This document shows, one piece after another, positions 46,038 through 55,111 of a stretch of 64,000 nt of DNA. The stretch lies in contig NZ_LXYI01000008.1 of assembly GCF_001650875.1 (NCBI RefSeq), positions 266 to 64,265 on the forward strand, given 5' to 3'. The stretch's first letter is position 1. Each line of letters begins with the position of its first letter. Below the pieces are notes generated by a model that was not told where the DNA came from, did not search any database, and saw only the letters and a program-made list of their open reading frames with translations. This stretch comes from Sulfitobacter sp. EhC04 (lineage in GTDB: Bacteria; Pseudomonadota; Alphaproteobacteria; Rhodobacterales; Rhodobacteraceae). The translations under genes were made by a program, and so were the position numbers.

Positions 46038-46535
46038 CTAGCTGTTCAGTTTCTTCGCGCGCCGCAGCAGCATATCGCGTTTGACCTTGCTCAGGTTGTC
46101 GAAATACATCCGCCCGGCCAGGTGGTCGATCTGGTGTTGAACCGATGTCGCCTCAAGCCCAACGAACTCGCCACGCTTGATCACACCGGTCTCGTCCATA
46201 TAGCGCACGCTGACCGCACGCGGGCGGCTGATCTTGGCAGAGACCCCAGGCAGGTTGGGCGAGGCTTCCTCGTGCGCGTTCATCTTCACCGAGGCTTCCA
46301 GCACCTGTGGATTGGCCATTCGAATGCGTTTCTTGCGGTCGCTGGAGGCATCGACCACGGCAAGCTGCAACATCACGCCAATCTGTGGCGCGGCCAGACC
46401 GACACCGGGCATGGCATCCATCGTCTCGATCATGTCGTCCCAGATCGCGCGGATCTCATCCGTGATTTCGGGAACCTGTTCCGCAGGGATGCGCAGGCGC
46501 TTGTCCGGCCATGGAATGCATTTGCGCAGCGTCAT
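46038..46535 (-). CDS. Degenerate peptide deformylase-like protein
   Basis: 165 residues with the deformylase fold but a broken active site. Motif 1 is intact (GVGLAAPQIG), yet motif 2, normally EGCLS with the metal-binding Cys, reads EASPN, and motif 3, normally HExxH, reads HQIDH, so the catalytic Glu is Gln. It probably no longer deformylates; it may be regulatory or bind N-formyl peptides. It overlaps the middle paralogue by ATGA. Confidence 0.88.
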   Translation of the reverse strand: MTLRKCIPWPDKRLRIPAEQVPEITDEIRAIWDDMIETMDAMPGVGLAAPQIGVMLQLAVVDASSDRKKRIRMANPQVLEASVKMNAHEEASPNLPGVSAKISRPRAVSVRYMDETGVIKRGEFVGLEATSVQHQIDHLAGRMYFDNLSKVKRDMLLRRAKKLNS

Positions 46536-47029
46536 AGGCCCTCATATTCGGCCAAAAGCGCCGCCCTTGTATCGTGGTCCAGATGATCAAAGGTCACCAC
46601 GCCGTCCAGATGATCCAGTTCATGCTGCGCGCAGACGGCGGCGAAGCCTTCAAAACTCTGGACAAACCGGCCCCCGTTCAGCCCGGTCCAGACCATCTGA
46701 ACGCGGCTGGGGCGGTTCACAATCGCAGTCACGCCGGGAATGCTCAGACAGCCCTCCTCATTGTCGGCGCGGTCCTCTCCGACTTCCTGCAACATCGGGT
46801 TGATGCAGACCAGCGGGTCGGGCTTGCCCTCTTTCCAGCCGACATCCATCACGAAGAGGCGCAGCATCGCCCCCACCTGCGGCCCGGCCAATCCCCGGCC
46901 CGGTGCGGCATACATTGTTTCCAGCATGTCGGCGGCCAGCATCTCGATCTCCGGCGTGATCCCGGCAACCGGCGCGCAGGTCTCTGTCAGGCGGGCGTCG
47001 GGCCACTTCAGGATCGGCAGGATGCTCAT
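46532..47029 (-). CDS. Peptide deformylase, second paralogue
   Basis: 165 residues. Motif 2 EGCLS and motif 3 HELDH are intact. Motif 1 is altered to GRGLAGPQVG (a bulky Arg and Ala-to-Gly), which may change substrate access. Probably an active or partly active deformylase. ATG 47029 overlaps the stop of the first def gene (ATGA); the open frame upstream is a shadow of that gene. Confidence 0.9.
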   Translation of the reverse strand: MSILPILKWPDARLTETCAPVAGITPEIEMLAADMLETMYAAPGRGLAGPQVGAMLRLFVMDVGWKEGKPDPLVCINPMLQEVGEDRADNEEGCLSIPGVTAIVNRPSRVQMVWTGLNGGRFVQSFEGFAAVCAQHELDHLDGVVTFDHLDHDTRAALLAEYEGL

Positions 47030-47544
47030 GTCCGCGCCAGTTCGCGCTTCAGCTTGACCATCTTGCGCGTGATCATCTGTCGTTTCAGCGGCTTGAGGTA
47101 GTCGATGAACAGCTTGCCATCCAGATGGTCGATTTCGTGCTGCACGCAGGTCGCCCACAGCTTGTCAAAGGTTTCTGTCCGCTCGTTCCCGTCCCGGTCG
47201 ATCCAGCGCACCTCCACCTCGGCCGGGCGGGTCACGTCGGCAAATTGATCCGGAATCGACAGACATCCTTCTTCATAGGTGTTCAGCCGGTCAGAGGAGG
47301 CGATGACTTCAGGGTTGAACATGACCAGCGGGCGGGGCGGTTCACCTTCCTCCTTGACGCAATCCAGCACGATCAACCGGCTAGACACGCCGATCTGCGG
47401 TGCTGCAAGGCCGATGCCCGGTGCGTCGTACATGGTTTTCAGCATGTCATCGGCCAGCGCGCGCAGTTCGTCGGACAGGTCGTCCACGGGCGCTGCGGCC
47501 TTTTTCAGGCGCGGGTCGGGGTGCAAAAGGATTGTGCGTTTCAT
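47026..47544 (-). CDS. def: Peptide deformylase
   Basis: 172 residues with all three motifs intact: GIGLAAPQIG, EEGCLSIP and HEIDHLDG. It removes the formyl group from nascent proteins. Start ATG 47544 (MKRTILLHPDPRLK); a GTG two codons upstream is possible. First gene of the def, def-like, def-like, fmt run. Confidence 0.96.
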   Translation of the reverse strand: MKRTILLHPDPRLKKAAAPVDDLSDELRALADDMLKTMYDAPGIGLAAPQIGVSSRLIVLDCVKEEGEPPRPLVMFNPEVIASSDRLNTYEEGCLSIPDQFADVTRPAEVEVRWIDRDGNERTETFDKLWATCVQHEIDHLDGKLFIDYLKPLKRQMITRKMVKLKRELART

Positions 47545-47641
47545 GGCCACGATTTAGGGCAACACCTGCACCTCTGCAACCGGGGGCTTGCAGCCGCGGG
47601 ATTTGAGGATAGCTTGCACTCCAAGTTTAAAGGAGCGCTTC

Positions 47642-48811
47642 ATGAGTTTTGACGAGATCATCGACCGCCGTGGCACCCATTGCGCCAAATGGGACAAGAT
47701 GGAAGCCATTTATGGCGTGCCGCGCGACACCGGGATCGCCATGTGGGTTGCCGATATGGATTTCCAGCCGCCCCAGGTGGTGCGCGATGCCCTGCAGGCG
47801 CAGGTCGATCACGGCTTTTTCGGTTATTTCGGCGATGACAGCAAATACCTCGCGGCGATTCAGTGGTGGATGGAAAATCGCCACGGCTGGACGGTCGATC
47901 CGTCATGGATATTCACCACCCATGGTCTGGTGAACGGCACCGCAATGTGTGTCGATGCCTTTACCGCGCCGGGCGAGGGCGTCATCCTGTTTACGCCAGT
48001 CTATCATGCCTTTGCGCGTGTGATCAGCGCGGCGGGGCGCGAGGTGGTCGAATGCGAGATGACCAACAACGCTGGCCGCTACGAGATGGATTTCGACCGC
48101 TGGGATGCGCAAATGACCGGCAACGAAAAGATGCTGGTCCTGTGTTCACCGCACAACCCCGGCGGGCGCGTCTGGACCCGTGCGGAACTTCAAGGTGTCG
48201 CCGATTTCGCGAAACGGCACGACCTGATCATCGTCTCGGACGAAATTCACCACGACCTTGTGATGCCCGGCAACACCCACACGCCGATGGCGCTGATTGA
48301 GGGGATCAGCGACCGGCTGATCATGATGACCGCCTCCACCAAGACATTCAGCATTGCGGGGGCACATGTCGGCAATGTGATTATCGAAGACGACAAGCTG
48401 CGCGCAAAATTCGGCGCGCGGATGATGGCAATGGGTCTGTCCCCCAACTCATTCGGTCTGTTCATGGCCACAGCCGCATATTCACCCGAAGGGGCCGCCT
48501 GGGTGGATGAGCTGGTCACCTATCTGGAGGGCAACCGCCAGGTGTTCGACGCGGCGATTGACGCCATTCCCGGCCTGTCGTCGATGAAGCTGGAAGCAAC
48601 CTATCTGTCCTGGGTGAATTTCGAAGACACCGGAATGCCGATAGGCGAAGCAATCAAACGGGTTCAGGAAGATGCCGGCATCGCGGTGAACCACGGCGAG
48701 ACATTCGGCAAAGGGGGCGAGACATTCATGCGGTTCAACATCGCCACACCCCGCGCCCGCGTAGAGGAAGCCTGCAACCGCCTGACGGAGGCCTTCAGCG
48801 ACCTGCAATAG
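47642..48811 (+). CDS. patB: PatB/MalY-type PLP-dependent C-S lyase
   Basis: 389 residues, fold-type I aminotransferase family. The PLP Lys is about 234 in TASTKTFSIAG; SPHNPGGRVW and SDEIHHDLV are the PatB/MalY motifs. These enzymes split cystathionine or cysteine conjugates to thiol, pyruvate and ammonia. AAAGGAG lies seven bases before ATG 47642. It is divergent from def. Confidence 0.92.
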   Translation: MSFDEIIDRRGTHCAKWDKMEAIYGVPRDTGIAMWVADMDFQPPQVVRDALQAQVDHGFFGYFGDDSKYLAAIQWWMENRHGWTVDPSWIFTTHGLVNGTAMCVDAFTAPGEGVILFTPVYHAFARVISAAGREVVECEMTNNAGRYEMDFDRWDAQMTGNEKMLVLCSPHNPGGRVWTRAELQGVADFAKRHDLIIVSDEIHHDLVMPGNTHTPMALIEGISDRLIMMTASTKTFSIAGAHVGNVIIEDDKLRAKFGARMMAMGLSPNSFGLFMATAAYSPEGAAWVDELVTYLEGNRQVFDAAIDAIPGLSSMKLEATYLSWVNFEDTGMPIGEAIKRVQEDAGIAVNHGETFGKGGETFMRFNIATPRARVEEACNRLTEAFSDLQ

Positions 48812-48817
48812 CGGCGT

Positions 48818-49180
48818 TCAGCCCCTGCGCCTGTCGGCAATCAGCCCGGCGGGCGCGTTTTCCGCCCTTTCAAAGTCGAGCGCGGCATGATCCGCCACAG
48901 GAGTGGCGCGCTTGAACTCATACCGCATCTCGCCCGGAACAACCTCGTCCGTGGCGACAATCAGGCATTGGAACAAATGCTTGGCCCCGTCGAAAATATC
49001 GACCAGCCCGCGCAGCTTTGGCGCATCCTGCGCGTCCACGGCAAAACCGGACTTCCACATCCGCAAAACCGGATAGGTCACGCCGCCCACGTCGATCCGC
49101 AACCGGGAGGCGCGTTTCAGGCCAGCCATTCGGGCCGCATCAAGCCCCGCTTGAACCTCTTTCGAAAAGACCGTTTCCAT
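48818..49180 (-). CDS. Conserved hypothetical protein, possibly PilZ-like
   Basis: 120 residues from ATG 49180. Beta-rich: RASRLRIDVGGVTYPVLRMW, then LRGLVDIFDGAKHLFQCLIV and MRYEFKRAT. The R...R start followed by strands and a WKSGFAV turn resembles a PilZ barrel, but the c-di-GMP motif RxxxR/DxSxxG is not complete. It is convergent with patB with a six-base gap. Function unknown. Confidence 0.65.
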   Translation of the reverse strand: METVFSKEVQAGLDAARMAGLKRASRLRIDVGGVTYPVLRMWKSGFAVDAQDAPKLRGLVDIFDGAKHLFQCLIVATDEVVPGEMRYEFKRATPVADHAALDFERAENAPAGLIADRRRG

Positions 49181-49354
49181 TAAATCCCCCACCCTATTGA
49201 TCAGTCAAACTGGGCGAAAGCCAAACAAAATCAAGTGAATATTTCATTACACGGGTCATCTGTGCGGAACCGCAGAGGCGCTGCGCGGGAAGTTTCCTGT
49301 GCGGATAGGTCCAACCGCTCTAAATATGGTCTGGAATGATAAGAGGAGAACAAC

Positions 49355-50329
49355 ATGGGCCTTCTGGTTGACGGCGTTTGGCACGACAAAGGATATGACA
49401 CCAGCAAGACAGGCGGAAAATTCGAACGCTCCGCCGCGCAGTTTCGCAATTGGATCACACCTGACGGCACCCCTGGACCATCCGGCGACGGCGGCTTTGC
49501 AGCCGAATCGGGGCGTTATCACCTCTATGTCAGCTTTGCCTGCCCCTGGGCGCACCGCACCTTGATCTTTCGCCAGATCAAGGGCCTGGCAGATCACATC
49601 GGCATTTCCGTCGTTCACCCCGATATGCTGGGCGAGGGCTGGACTTTCGATACCGGTTTTCCCGATGCAACAGGCGATACGCTGTTCGATCTGCCCTACG
49701 CGCGTGACATCTATCTTCGTGCCGACCCGAAATTCAGTGGCCGCGTGACAGTGCCGATCCTGTGGGACAAATCCCAAGGCACAATTGTCTCCAACGAAAG
49801 CGCAGAGATCATCCGCATGTTCAACAGCGCCTTCAACGGGATCACCGGCAATACCGACGATTATTACCCCAAGCCGCTGCAAGACAGGATCGGGGACCTG
49901 AACGCCCGTATCTATGACACCTTCAACAATGGCGTTTACAGGTCAGGTTTCGCCACCACTCAGGATGCCTATGAAGAGGCGGTGTATCCCCTGTTCGACA
50001 CCCTGGACTGGCTAGAGGATATCCTGTCGACGCACCGCTATCTGACAGGGGGTCAGGTGACAGAGGCAGACTGGCGTCTGCTGCCGACGCTGCTGCGTTT
50101 TGACAAGGTTTACCACACACATTTCAAGTGCAACCGCAGGCGCGTCGTCGATTATCCGAACCTCTGGGCCTACACCCGCGAGTTGTATCAATGGCCCGGC
50201 GTGGCGGATACGGTGAACTTCGATCACATCGTGCGCCACTATCACTACAGCCATGAAACGATAAATCCCTACCGGATCATCCCGATCAACCCGCAGCCGG
50301 ACTTTGACGCGCCACACGGACGCGGCTGA
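49355..50329 (+). CDS. Glutathionyl-hydroquinone reductase (Xi-class GST)
   Basis: 324 residues. The N-terminal thioredoxin-like domain holds the catalytic Cys63 in FACPWAHRTLIFR, the Xi-class signature; a C-terminal helical domain follows with YLTGGQVTEADWRLLPTLLR. It reduces glutathionyl-(hydro)quinones. AGAGGAGAA lies just before the ATG at 49355. Related to E. coli YqjG. Confidence 0.93.
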   Translation: MGLLVDGVWHDKGYDTSKTGGKFERSAAQFRNWITPDGTPGPSGDGGFAAESGRYHLYVSFACPWAHRTLIFRQIKGLADHIGISVVHPDMLGEGWTFDTGFPDATGDTLFDLPYARDIYLRADPKFSGRVTVPILWDKSQGTIVSNESAEIIRMFNSAFNGITGNTDDYYPKPLQDRIGDLNARIYDTFNNGVYRSGFATTQDAYEEAVYPLFDTLDWLEDILSTHRYLTGGQVTEADWRLLPTLLRFDKVYHTHFKCNRRRVVDYPNLWAYTRELYQWPGVADTVNFDHIVRHYHYSHETINPYRIIPINPQPDFDAPHGRG

Positions 50330-50340
50330 TCAGGGGCGGG

Positions 50341-50712
50341 TCAGGCGCTGTCTACTTCGCTGCCGTAATGCTGCACCATTGCGGCAAGGTCTTCCGGCTC
50401 CGTGCCCATGGGGATAAGGGCGCGCGCATTTGCGACATGGGCAAAAATCGACCCATCCGAAAAGAACGAGGTGTTGGAGACAAAAATCACCTGTGCTTTC
50501 GGCATCCTGTAGTTCGCGAAATCAGCGACCGCCAGCGCACCTCCGTCCGTCAGCACAAGGTTCAGGATGATGATCTGGGGCTCATTCTCTGACAGATAGC
50601 TGACCGCATCGTCCTGCGTATGGTGCAGAACCACGTCCATACCATGCCGTTCAAGATGCCGCTTCCAAAGCTGACCCAGCTTCGTACAGCTTTCGACGAT
50701 CAGCACTTTCAT
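50341..50712 (-). CDS. Stand-alone degenerate receiver-domain protein
   Basis: 123 residues with a response-regulator receiver fold (MKVLIVESCTKLGQLW near the start, IIILNLVLTDGG in the middle, VIFVSNTSF later). The phospho-acceptor Asp is replaced by Asn51, the acidic pair near the start is reduced to Glu7, and the conserved Lys is missing, so it probably works without phosphorylation. No output domain. ATG 50712; ten further in-frame codons upstream do not look coding. A perfect CtrA-type site lies 63 bases upstream. Confidence 0.82.
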   Translation of the reverse strand: MKVLIVESCTKLGQLWKRHLERHGMDVVLHHTQDDAVSYLSENEPQIIILNLVLTDGGALAVADFANYRMPKAQVIFVSNTSFFSDGSIFAHVANARALIPMGTEPEDLAAMVQHYGSEVDSA

Positions 50713-50774
50713 CTGGTTTCCTTGTCCGGCAGCCGGGCGCACCTTGATCGTTGTGACGGTGGTCTGCCCTATAA

Positions 50775-50790
50775 GTTAATAAATGGTTAA
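50775..50790 (-). promoter_or_regulatory. CtrA-type full site
   Basis: On the minus strand TTAA-N7-TTAAC (TTAACCATTTATTAAC), the full consensus of the cell-cycle regulator CtrA, 63 bases upstream of the receiver-domain gene and 94 bases upstream of cobC on the other strand. Confidence 0.6.
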
Positions 50791-50883
50791 TACGCGGAGA
50801 AATTGATTAACGATTCAGACTGTCCTTGAAGATCGCGATTTTTTCGGCTTTGACAACGCAGAGTGGGGAAAGTTTAGGCCAAA

Positions 50884-51846
50884 ATGTCAGTAGATCAAGT
50901 AGCGCCAAAATCCGCAAAGCGTGATCATGGTGGCGGCGTGGACGCGGCCGCCCGGCGTTTTGGCGGGGCGCGCGACAGTTGGCTGGACCTGTCAACCGGG
51001 ATCAACCCCCTGCCCTATGATGTGCCGGATTTGCCCGCCTCGGCCTGGACCGACCTGCCAGACGAAAACGCCCGCCTCCGGCTAGAGACCGCGGCCCGGC
51101 GCTTTTGGAAGGTGCCGAAGGATGCAGCGGTCTGCGCAGTTCCAGGTGCGTCGGCAGCCATCGCACGCATTCCCCTGCTTGCAGCAGCGAACCGGGTCCG
51201 CATCCCCGAACCCACCTACAATGAACATGCCGCCGGTTTCGCCGCCGCAGGCTGGCAAGTGGGCGCGCAGGCCGGCAGCGCCTGTGTGCTGGTCAATCCA
51301 AACAACCCCGACGGGCGCATCTGGCAGGCTGGCGACCTGGACGGCGAATTGCGCATCATCGACGAAAGCTTTTGTGACGTCACACCAGAGGCAACGCTGA
51401 TGGATCAGGCAACCCGGCCCGGCACGCTGATCCTCAAGAGCTTTGGCAAATTTTGGGGGCTGGCAGGTCTGCGACTGGGCTTTGTCATTGGCGATCCCGC
51501 ACTTATTCGACACTTATCTGCCGGGCTTGGGCCCTGGGCGGTATCAGGTCCGGCGCTGCGGATCGGCGCGCTTGCCCTTGAGGACCAAGCCTGGGCCGAC
51601 GAAACACGCACCCGGTTGCAAGTAGATGCGGCACGGCTGGATCACCTGATGATCGACGCCGGGGCAGATGCCATCGGCGGCACCACGCTGTTCCGGCTTT
51701 ACGATGTGGCCAGTGCCGCCGACTGGCAGACCCGGCTGGCGGGCCATCAAATTTGGAGCCGGGTATTCCCTTACAACGCCCGCTGGCTCCGGCTGGGTCT
51801 GCCCGCGCCGGATGGCTGGCATCGGCTTGAGCAGGCGCTGTCATGA
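50884..51846 (+). CDS. cobC: Threonine-phosphate decarboxylase (cobalamin pathway)
   Basis: 320 residues. PLP-dependent enzyme making (R)-1-aminopropan-2-ol phosphate, the linker of the B12 nucleotide loop. PLP Lys189 is in [14 protein letters not shown], and [10 protein letters not shown] and DESFCDV are typical. CobC in the Pseudomonas denitrificans naming (CobD in Salmonella). The ribosome site is weak. Overlaps cobD by ATGA. Confidence 0.9.
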   Translation: MSVDQVAPKSAKRDHGGGVDAAARRFGGARDSWLDLSTGINPLPYDVPDLPASAWTDLPDENARLRLETAARRFWKVPKDAAVCAVPGASAAIARIPLLAAANRVRIPEPTYNEHAAGFAAAGWQVGAQAGSACVLVNPNNPDGRIWQAGDLDGELRIIDESFCDVTPEATLMDQATRPGTLILKSFGKFWGLAGLRLGFVIGDPALIRHLSAGLGPWAVSGPALRIGALALEDQAWADETRTRLQVDAARLDHLMIDAGADAIGGTTLFRLYDVASAADWQTRLAGHQIWSRVFPYNARWLRLGLPAPDGWHRLEQALS

Positions 51847-52754
51847 CCGCCCTTCTGCTTTGCCTTGCGATGCTTCTGGACGCAGCCTTGGGGGAGCCTG
51901 AATGGCTCTGGCGGCGTTTGCCGCATCCCGCTGTCTTGATGGGTCGCGCAATCGGATGGTGCGACAACAGGCTGAATCATGGCCAGATGCGCCGGGCAAA
52001 AGGCCTGGCAGCCATCGCCGGGCTTGTGGTCGCAGCGGCAGTAGCGGGTCTGATCCTCAGCCAGTTGGGACCGGTTATCGAGGTGCTGGTGGCAGCGATC
52101 CTGCTGGCGCAACGCTCGCTTGTCGCGCACACGGGCGCGGTTGCCGACGGCTTGCGGCTGTCCCTGCCCGCAGGCCGACGCGCGGTTGCGATGATCGTCA
52201 GCCGCGATACCGCCGATATGTCCCCTTCCGCCGTGGCCCGCTCCGCCATCGAAAGCGCCTCCGAAAACCTCAGCGACGGGGTCATTGCCCCGGCCTTCTG
52301 GTTTCTGATCGGCGGGCTTCCGGGCATCCTGGTCTACAAAGTGGTCAACACCGCTGACAGCATGATCGGCTATCGCACCCCACGCCATGAACAGTTTGGC
52401 TGGGCCTCTGCACGGCTTGACGACCTGCTGAACCTGATCCCGGCGCGCCTGACCGCATTGCTGATCGCCCTGCCCTCCGGCGTGATCACGGACTGGCACG
52501 CAATCGCCAGCGATGCCCGCCTGCACCGGTCCCCGAATGCCGGCTGGCCGGAAGCTGCCATGGCCCGCGCGCTTGGTGTGGCATTGGCCGGGCCACGGGC
52601 ATATGATGGCGCGATGCAGAACTTTGCATGGGTCCATCCCGCCGGACGGCGCACCCTGGCTGCCGCTGACGTGGACGCGGCGATCCGCCGGTTGTGGCAC
52701 GCCTGGGGCGTAATGCTGGGCCTGTGTGCGATAGTGATACTGATTTCGTCCTGA
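51843..52754 (+). CDS. cobD: Adenosylcobinamide-phosphate synthase
   Basis: 303 residues, four to six membrane segments. It attaches aminopropanol phosphate to adenosylcobyric acid. Signature [20 protein letters not shown], then [20 protein letters not shown] and [13 protein letters not shown]. CobD (P. denitrificans) = CbiB. Coupled to cobC. Confidence 0.93.
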   Translation: MTALLLCLAMLLDAALGEPEWLWRRLPHPAVLMGRAIGWCDNRLNHGQMRRAKGLAAIAGLVVAAAVAGLILSQLGPVIEVLVAAILLAQRSLVAHTGAVADGLRLSLPAGRRAVAMIVSRDTADMSPSAVARSAIESASENLSDGVIAPAFWFLIGGLPGILVYKVVNTADSMIGYRTPRHEQFGWASARLDDLLNLIPARLTALLIALPSGVITDWHAIASDARLHRSPNAGWPEAAMARALGVALAGPRAYDGAMQNFAWVHPAGRRTLAAADVDAAIRRLWHAWGVMLGLCAIVILISS

Positions 52755-52763
52755 AGGATATTC

Positions 52764-53936
52764 ATGCGCCAGCTTCTTTGTACACTTGCCCTGACATGTC
52801 TGGCCCAGACTGGCCTTGCAGACACGTCCTGCGGCGGAAATTTCTCAAGTTTCGTTTCAGACCTGAAGACCGAGGCCATTTCAAATGGCATAGAACCCGC
52901 GACGGCTGACGCCTTCTTTGACGGCATCCGGCAGGATCCGGCGGTTCTGGCCGCGGACCGCAAGCAGGGCGTCTTTCAGATCCCTTTCGTGGATTTCGCC
53001 CGCCGCCTGATTTCCGAAGATCGCCTTCGCCGGGGCCGTGCCAACGCCCAGAAATACGATGCGGTCTTTGACAGGGTGGAGACCGATTATGGCGTTGATC
53101 GCGGTGTGTTGCTGGCTTTCTGGGCGTTCGAAACTGATTACGGCGCATTCCAGGGGGATTTCAACACCGCCGATGCGCTGGTCACCCTGGCACATGATTG
53201 CCGCCGCCCTGAATTGTTCCGCCCCCAGGCGCTTGCCGCCGTGACGCTTTTTGCCCAGGGCGGGTTCGATCCACGCCGGACCACAGGCGCATGGGCCGGA
53301 GAGATCGGCATGGTCCAGATGTTGCCCCGCGATATCCTGGAAAACGGCGTGGACGGTGACGGCGACGGTGTCGTCTCGCTCAAGACATCCGCCCCCGATG
53401 CGCTGCTGTCCGGGGCCAAGATGCTCCAAGATCTCGGCTGGCGCGCGGGCGAACCCTGGCTTGCCGAAGTCACCATGCCATCTGATTTCGACTGGTCCCA
53501 GACCGGTCTGGAGACGACAAAACCCGTGTCCGAGTGGCTGTCGCTGGGCGTAAAACCTCGCAACGGCCCGCTGGCCGATGGGCTGACGGGATCGGTCCTG
53601 CTGCCACAGGGCAAGGACGGGCCGGCCTTCCTGGCCTATCCGAATTTCCGGGTCTATTTCGACTGGAACCAAAGCTTTACCTACGTGATGACCGCTGCCT
53701 ATTTCGCCACAAGACTGCAAGGCGCACAGGTCTTTGACGCAGGAGCCCCCCGGACCGGGCTGGACGGCACCCAGATGAAGGCCCTGCAAACCAAACTGGA
53801 AGCTCGCGGTCATGATGTCGGCGGCATTGACGGCATCCTTGGCGCCGCCACGCGCGCCGCCGTGCGCGCCGAACAGACGCGGTTGGGTCTGACAGTCGAC
53901 GGTTGGCCGACCCCCGAATTGCTGTCGCAGCTTTGA
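52764..53936 (+). CDS. Lytic murein transglycosylase (MltB-type)
   Basis: 390 residues. A Sec signal peptide (cleavage near residue 19), a SLT_2/MltB-type catalytic domain with the acid Glu123 in AFWAFETDYG, and a C-terminal peptidoglycan-binding domain (about 335-388, MKALQTKLEARGHDVGGIDG). It cleaves glycan strands. It follows cobD by nine bases. Confidence 0.92.
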   Translation: MRQLLCTLALTCLAQTGLADTSCGGNFSSFVSDLKTEAISNGIEPATADAFFDGIRQDPAVLAADRKQGVFQIPFVDFARRLISEDRLRRGRANAQKYDAVFDRVETDYGVDRGVLLAFWAFETDYGAFQGDFNTADALVTLAHDCRRPELFRPQALAAVTLFAQGGFDPRRTTGAWAGEIGMVQMLPRDILENGVDGDGDGVVSLKTSAPDALLSGAKMLQDLGWRAGEPWLAEVTMPSDFDWSQTGLETTKPVSEWLSLGVKPRNGPLADGLTGSVLLPQGKDGPAFLAYPNFRVYFDWNQSFTYVMTAAYFATRLQGAQVFDAGAPRTGLDGTQMKALQTKLEARGHDVGGIDGILGAATRAAVRAEQTRLGLTVDGWPTPELLSQL

Positions 53937-53954
53937 CCCCAAAGGAGAATCCAC

Positions 53955-54350
53955 ATGCCTCTCAAGAAAACCTCCGCCCAGATGGTTGCCGATGCCCGCG
54001 CGAAGATCGAGGAAATCGACAGCGAGGCGGCAATCGCCATGCTGAAAGACCCTGATGTCCAATTCGTCGATCTGCGCGACCCGCGCGAACGCGACCGCAG
54101 CGGTTTCATCCCCGGCGCATTTCATTGCCCGCGCGGTATGCTGGAATTCTGGGTCGATCCCGACAGCCCCTATTTCAAGGAGGTCTTTGCGCAGGACAAG
54201 AAGTTCGTCTTCCATTGCGCCTCGGGCTGGCGATCCGCCATATCCGTCGCCACCTTGCAAGAGATGGGTTTTGATGCAGCCCACCTGCGGGACGGTTTCG
54301 GCGGTTGGGAAAAGGCCGGTGGCCCTGTTGAAAAGAAGGGCGACCGTTGA
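53955..54350 (+). CDS. Rhodanese-like protein
   Basis: 131 residues, single rhodanese domain. The active-site loop CASGWRS is at 88-94 with Cys88 to carry persulfide; VDLRDPRERDRSGFIPGAFH is the CH2A region. AAAGGAGAA lies nine bases before the ATG at 53955. It probably shares the transcript with the lytic transglycosylase. Confidence 0.92.
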   Translation: MPLKKTSAQMVADARAKIEEIDSEAAIAMLKDPDVQFVDLRDPRERDRSGFIPGAFHCPRGMLEFWVDPDSPYFKEVFAQDKKFVFHCASGWRSAISVATLQEMGFDAAHLRDGFGGWEKAGGPVEKKGDR

Positions 54351-54394
54351 TCGTGATCAGAGCCTGAGCGGATACCGCCAGACAAGACGCCTGT

Positions 54395-54423
54395 TTGTTT
54401 TTTGTTTAGGTTTGACTTATATT
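54395..54423 (+). promoter_or_regulatory. Candidate promoter of the 54.4-kb small RNA
   Basis: TTGTTT (54395-54400), 17 bases, then TATATT (54418-54423), in an AT-rich island after the rhodanese gene. Start of transcription would be near 54430. Confidence 0.35.
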
Positions 54424-54429
54424 CTGATG

Positions 54430-54510
54430 ATCGAAACGAAGTTGTAGTCCAGCTTCTTCACCTGAACTACAGACCTCGCAGAGCGTCAACTCTGCGGGGT
54501 CACTCTTTTT
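54430..54510 (+). ncRNA. Candidate small RNA with terminator
   Basis: About 80 bases between the promoter-like motif and a terminator. The 5' part folds as GTAGTCCAG...CTGAACTAC (about 54444-54470). The 3' part is a stem CCTCGCAGAG/CTCTGCGGGG (54474-54483 and 54490-54499) followed by TCACTC and a run of five T at 54506-54510. No open frame. It could also be the end of the rhodanese transcript. Confidence 0.4.
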
Positions 54511-54517
54511 CAGGGTA

Positions 54518-54613
54518 TCAAACCCCGAGCCAGAGTCGGATGATCGCGACGATCAGCGTTGCCACACCAATCAGGACCATCCATTTTCGAAACGAATGCT
54601 CTTCCAGCCTCAT
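54518..54613 (-). CDS. 31-residue single-helix membrane protein
   Basis: Reads M-R-L-E-E-H-S-F-R-K-W and then one hydrophobic helix (MVLIGVATLIVAIIRLWLGV), stop TGA at 54518. GGAAGG lies six bases before the ATG at 54613, a good ribosome site. Basic residues before the helix place the N-terminus inside. The size and layout fit small bitopic membrane peptides. Convergent with the small-RNA candidate. Confidence 0.45.
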   Translation of the reverse strand: MRLEEHSFRKWMVLIGVATLIVAIIRLWLGV

Positions 54614-54683
54614 CACCGCCTTCCGCCGCGATGAATCGCGGCCGAGGCATGGTGCGGGCAGAATGTTCAGGAACGGTTAACCA

Positions 54684-55037
54684 TCATCGGCGCACCGGAA
54701 AGCGGTCGCCCTTCTGCGTCAGCAAAACAAAACCGCCATCCCGCCGCGCAAAGCGGTCACACCGATTGCGCCCATTGTGGAAGGTGACACAGACGGTTCC
54801 ATCGGCACCGATGTCATAGACGCCATAGGCCGTTGCCCCGCCCGCATAGGAATAACTGTAGGCACCGCCAACAAAATAGCGGGACTGGCCATCGTCATGA
54901 TAGGTCAGCGTCTGCCCGTCGATAAGCGCATGTACTTCGGAAGCGGGCAGAACGGCATCCCCCGCCAGAACAGCATATGGATCGGCAGTCGCAGGTGCCG
55001 CGACAAACAGAAGTGGTATCAAGAAACGCATGGACAT
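54684..55037 (-). CDS. Hypothetical exported protein
   Basis: 117 residues. Signal peptide (MRFLIPLLFVAAPATADP, cleavage near ATA-DP), then a small beta-rich domain with YHDDGQSRYFVGGAYSYSY and two Cys in TVCVTFHNGRNRCDRFARRD that may form a disulfide. Function unknown. Start ATG 55037, or ATG 55031. A GTTAACCAT half-site (CtrA-like) abuts the start. Confidence 0.7.
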   Translation of the reverse strand: MSMRFLIPLLFVAAPATADPYAVLAGDAVLPASEVHALIDGQTLTYHDDGQSRYFVGGAYSYSYAGGATAYGVYDIGADGTVCVTFHNGRNRCDRFARRDGGFVLLTQKGDRFPVRR

Positions 55038-55111
55038 GGTTAACGCAACACCTGTCCCGCGTCAAAACACCATCGCCCATCTGACGTCGATGTTATCTGC
55101 GGCACAGTTTC

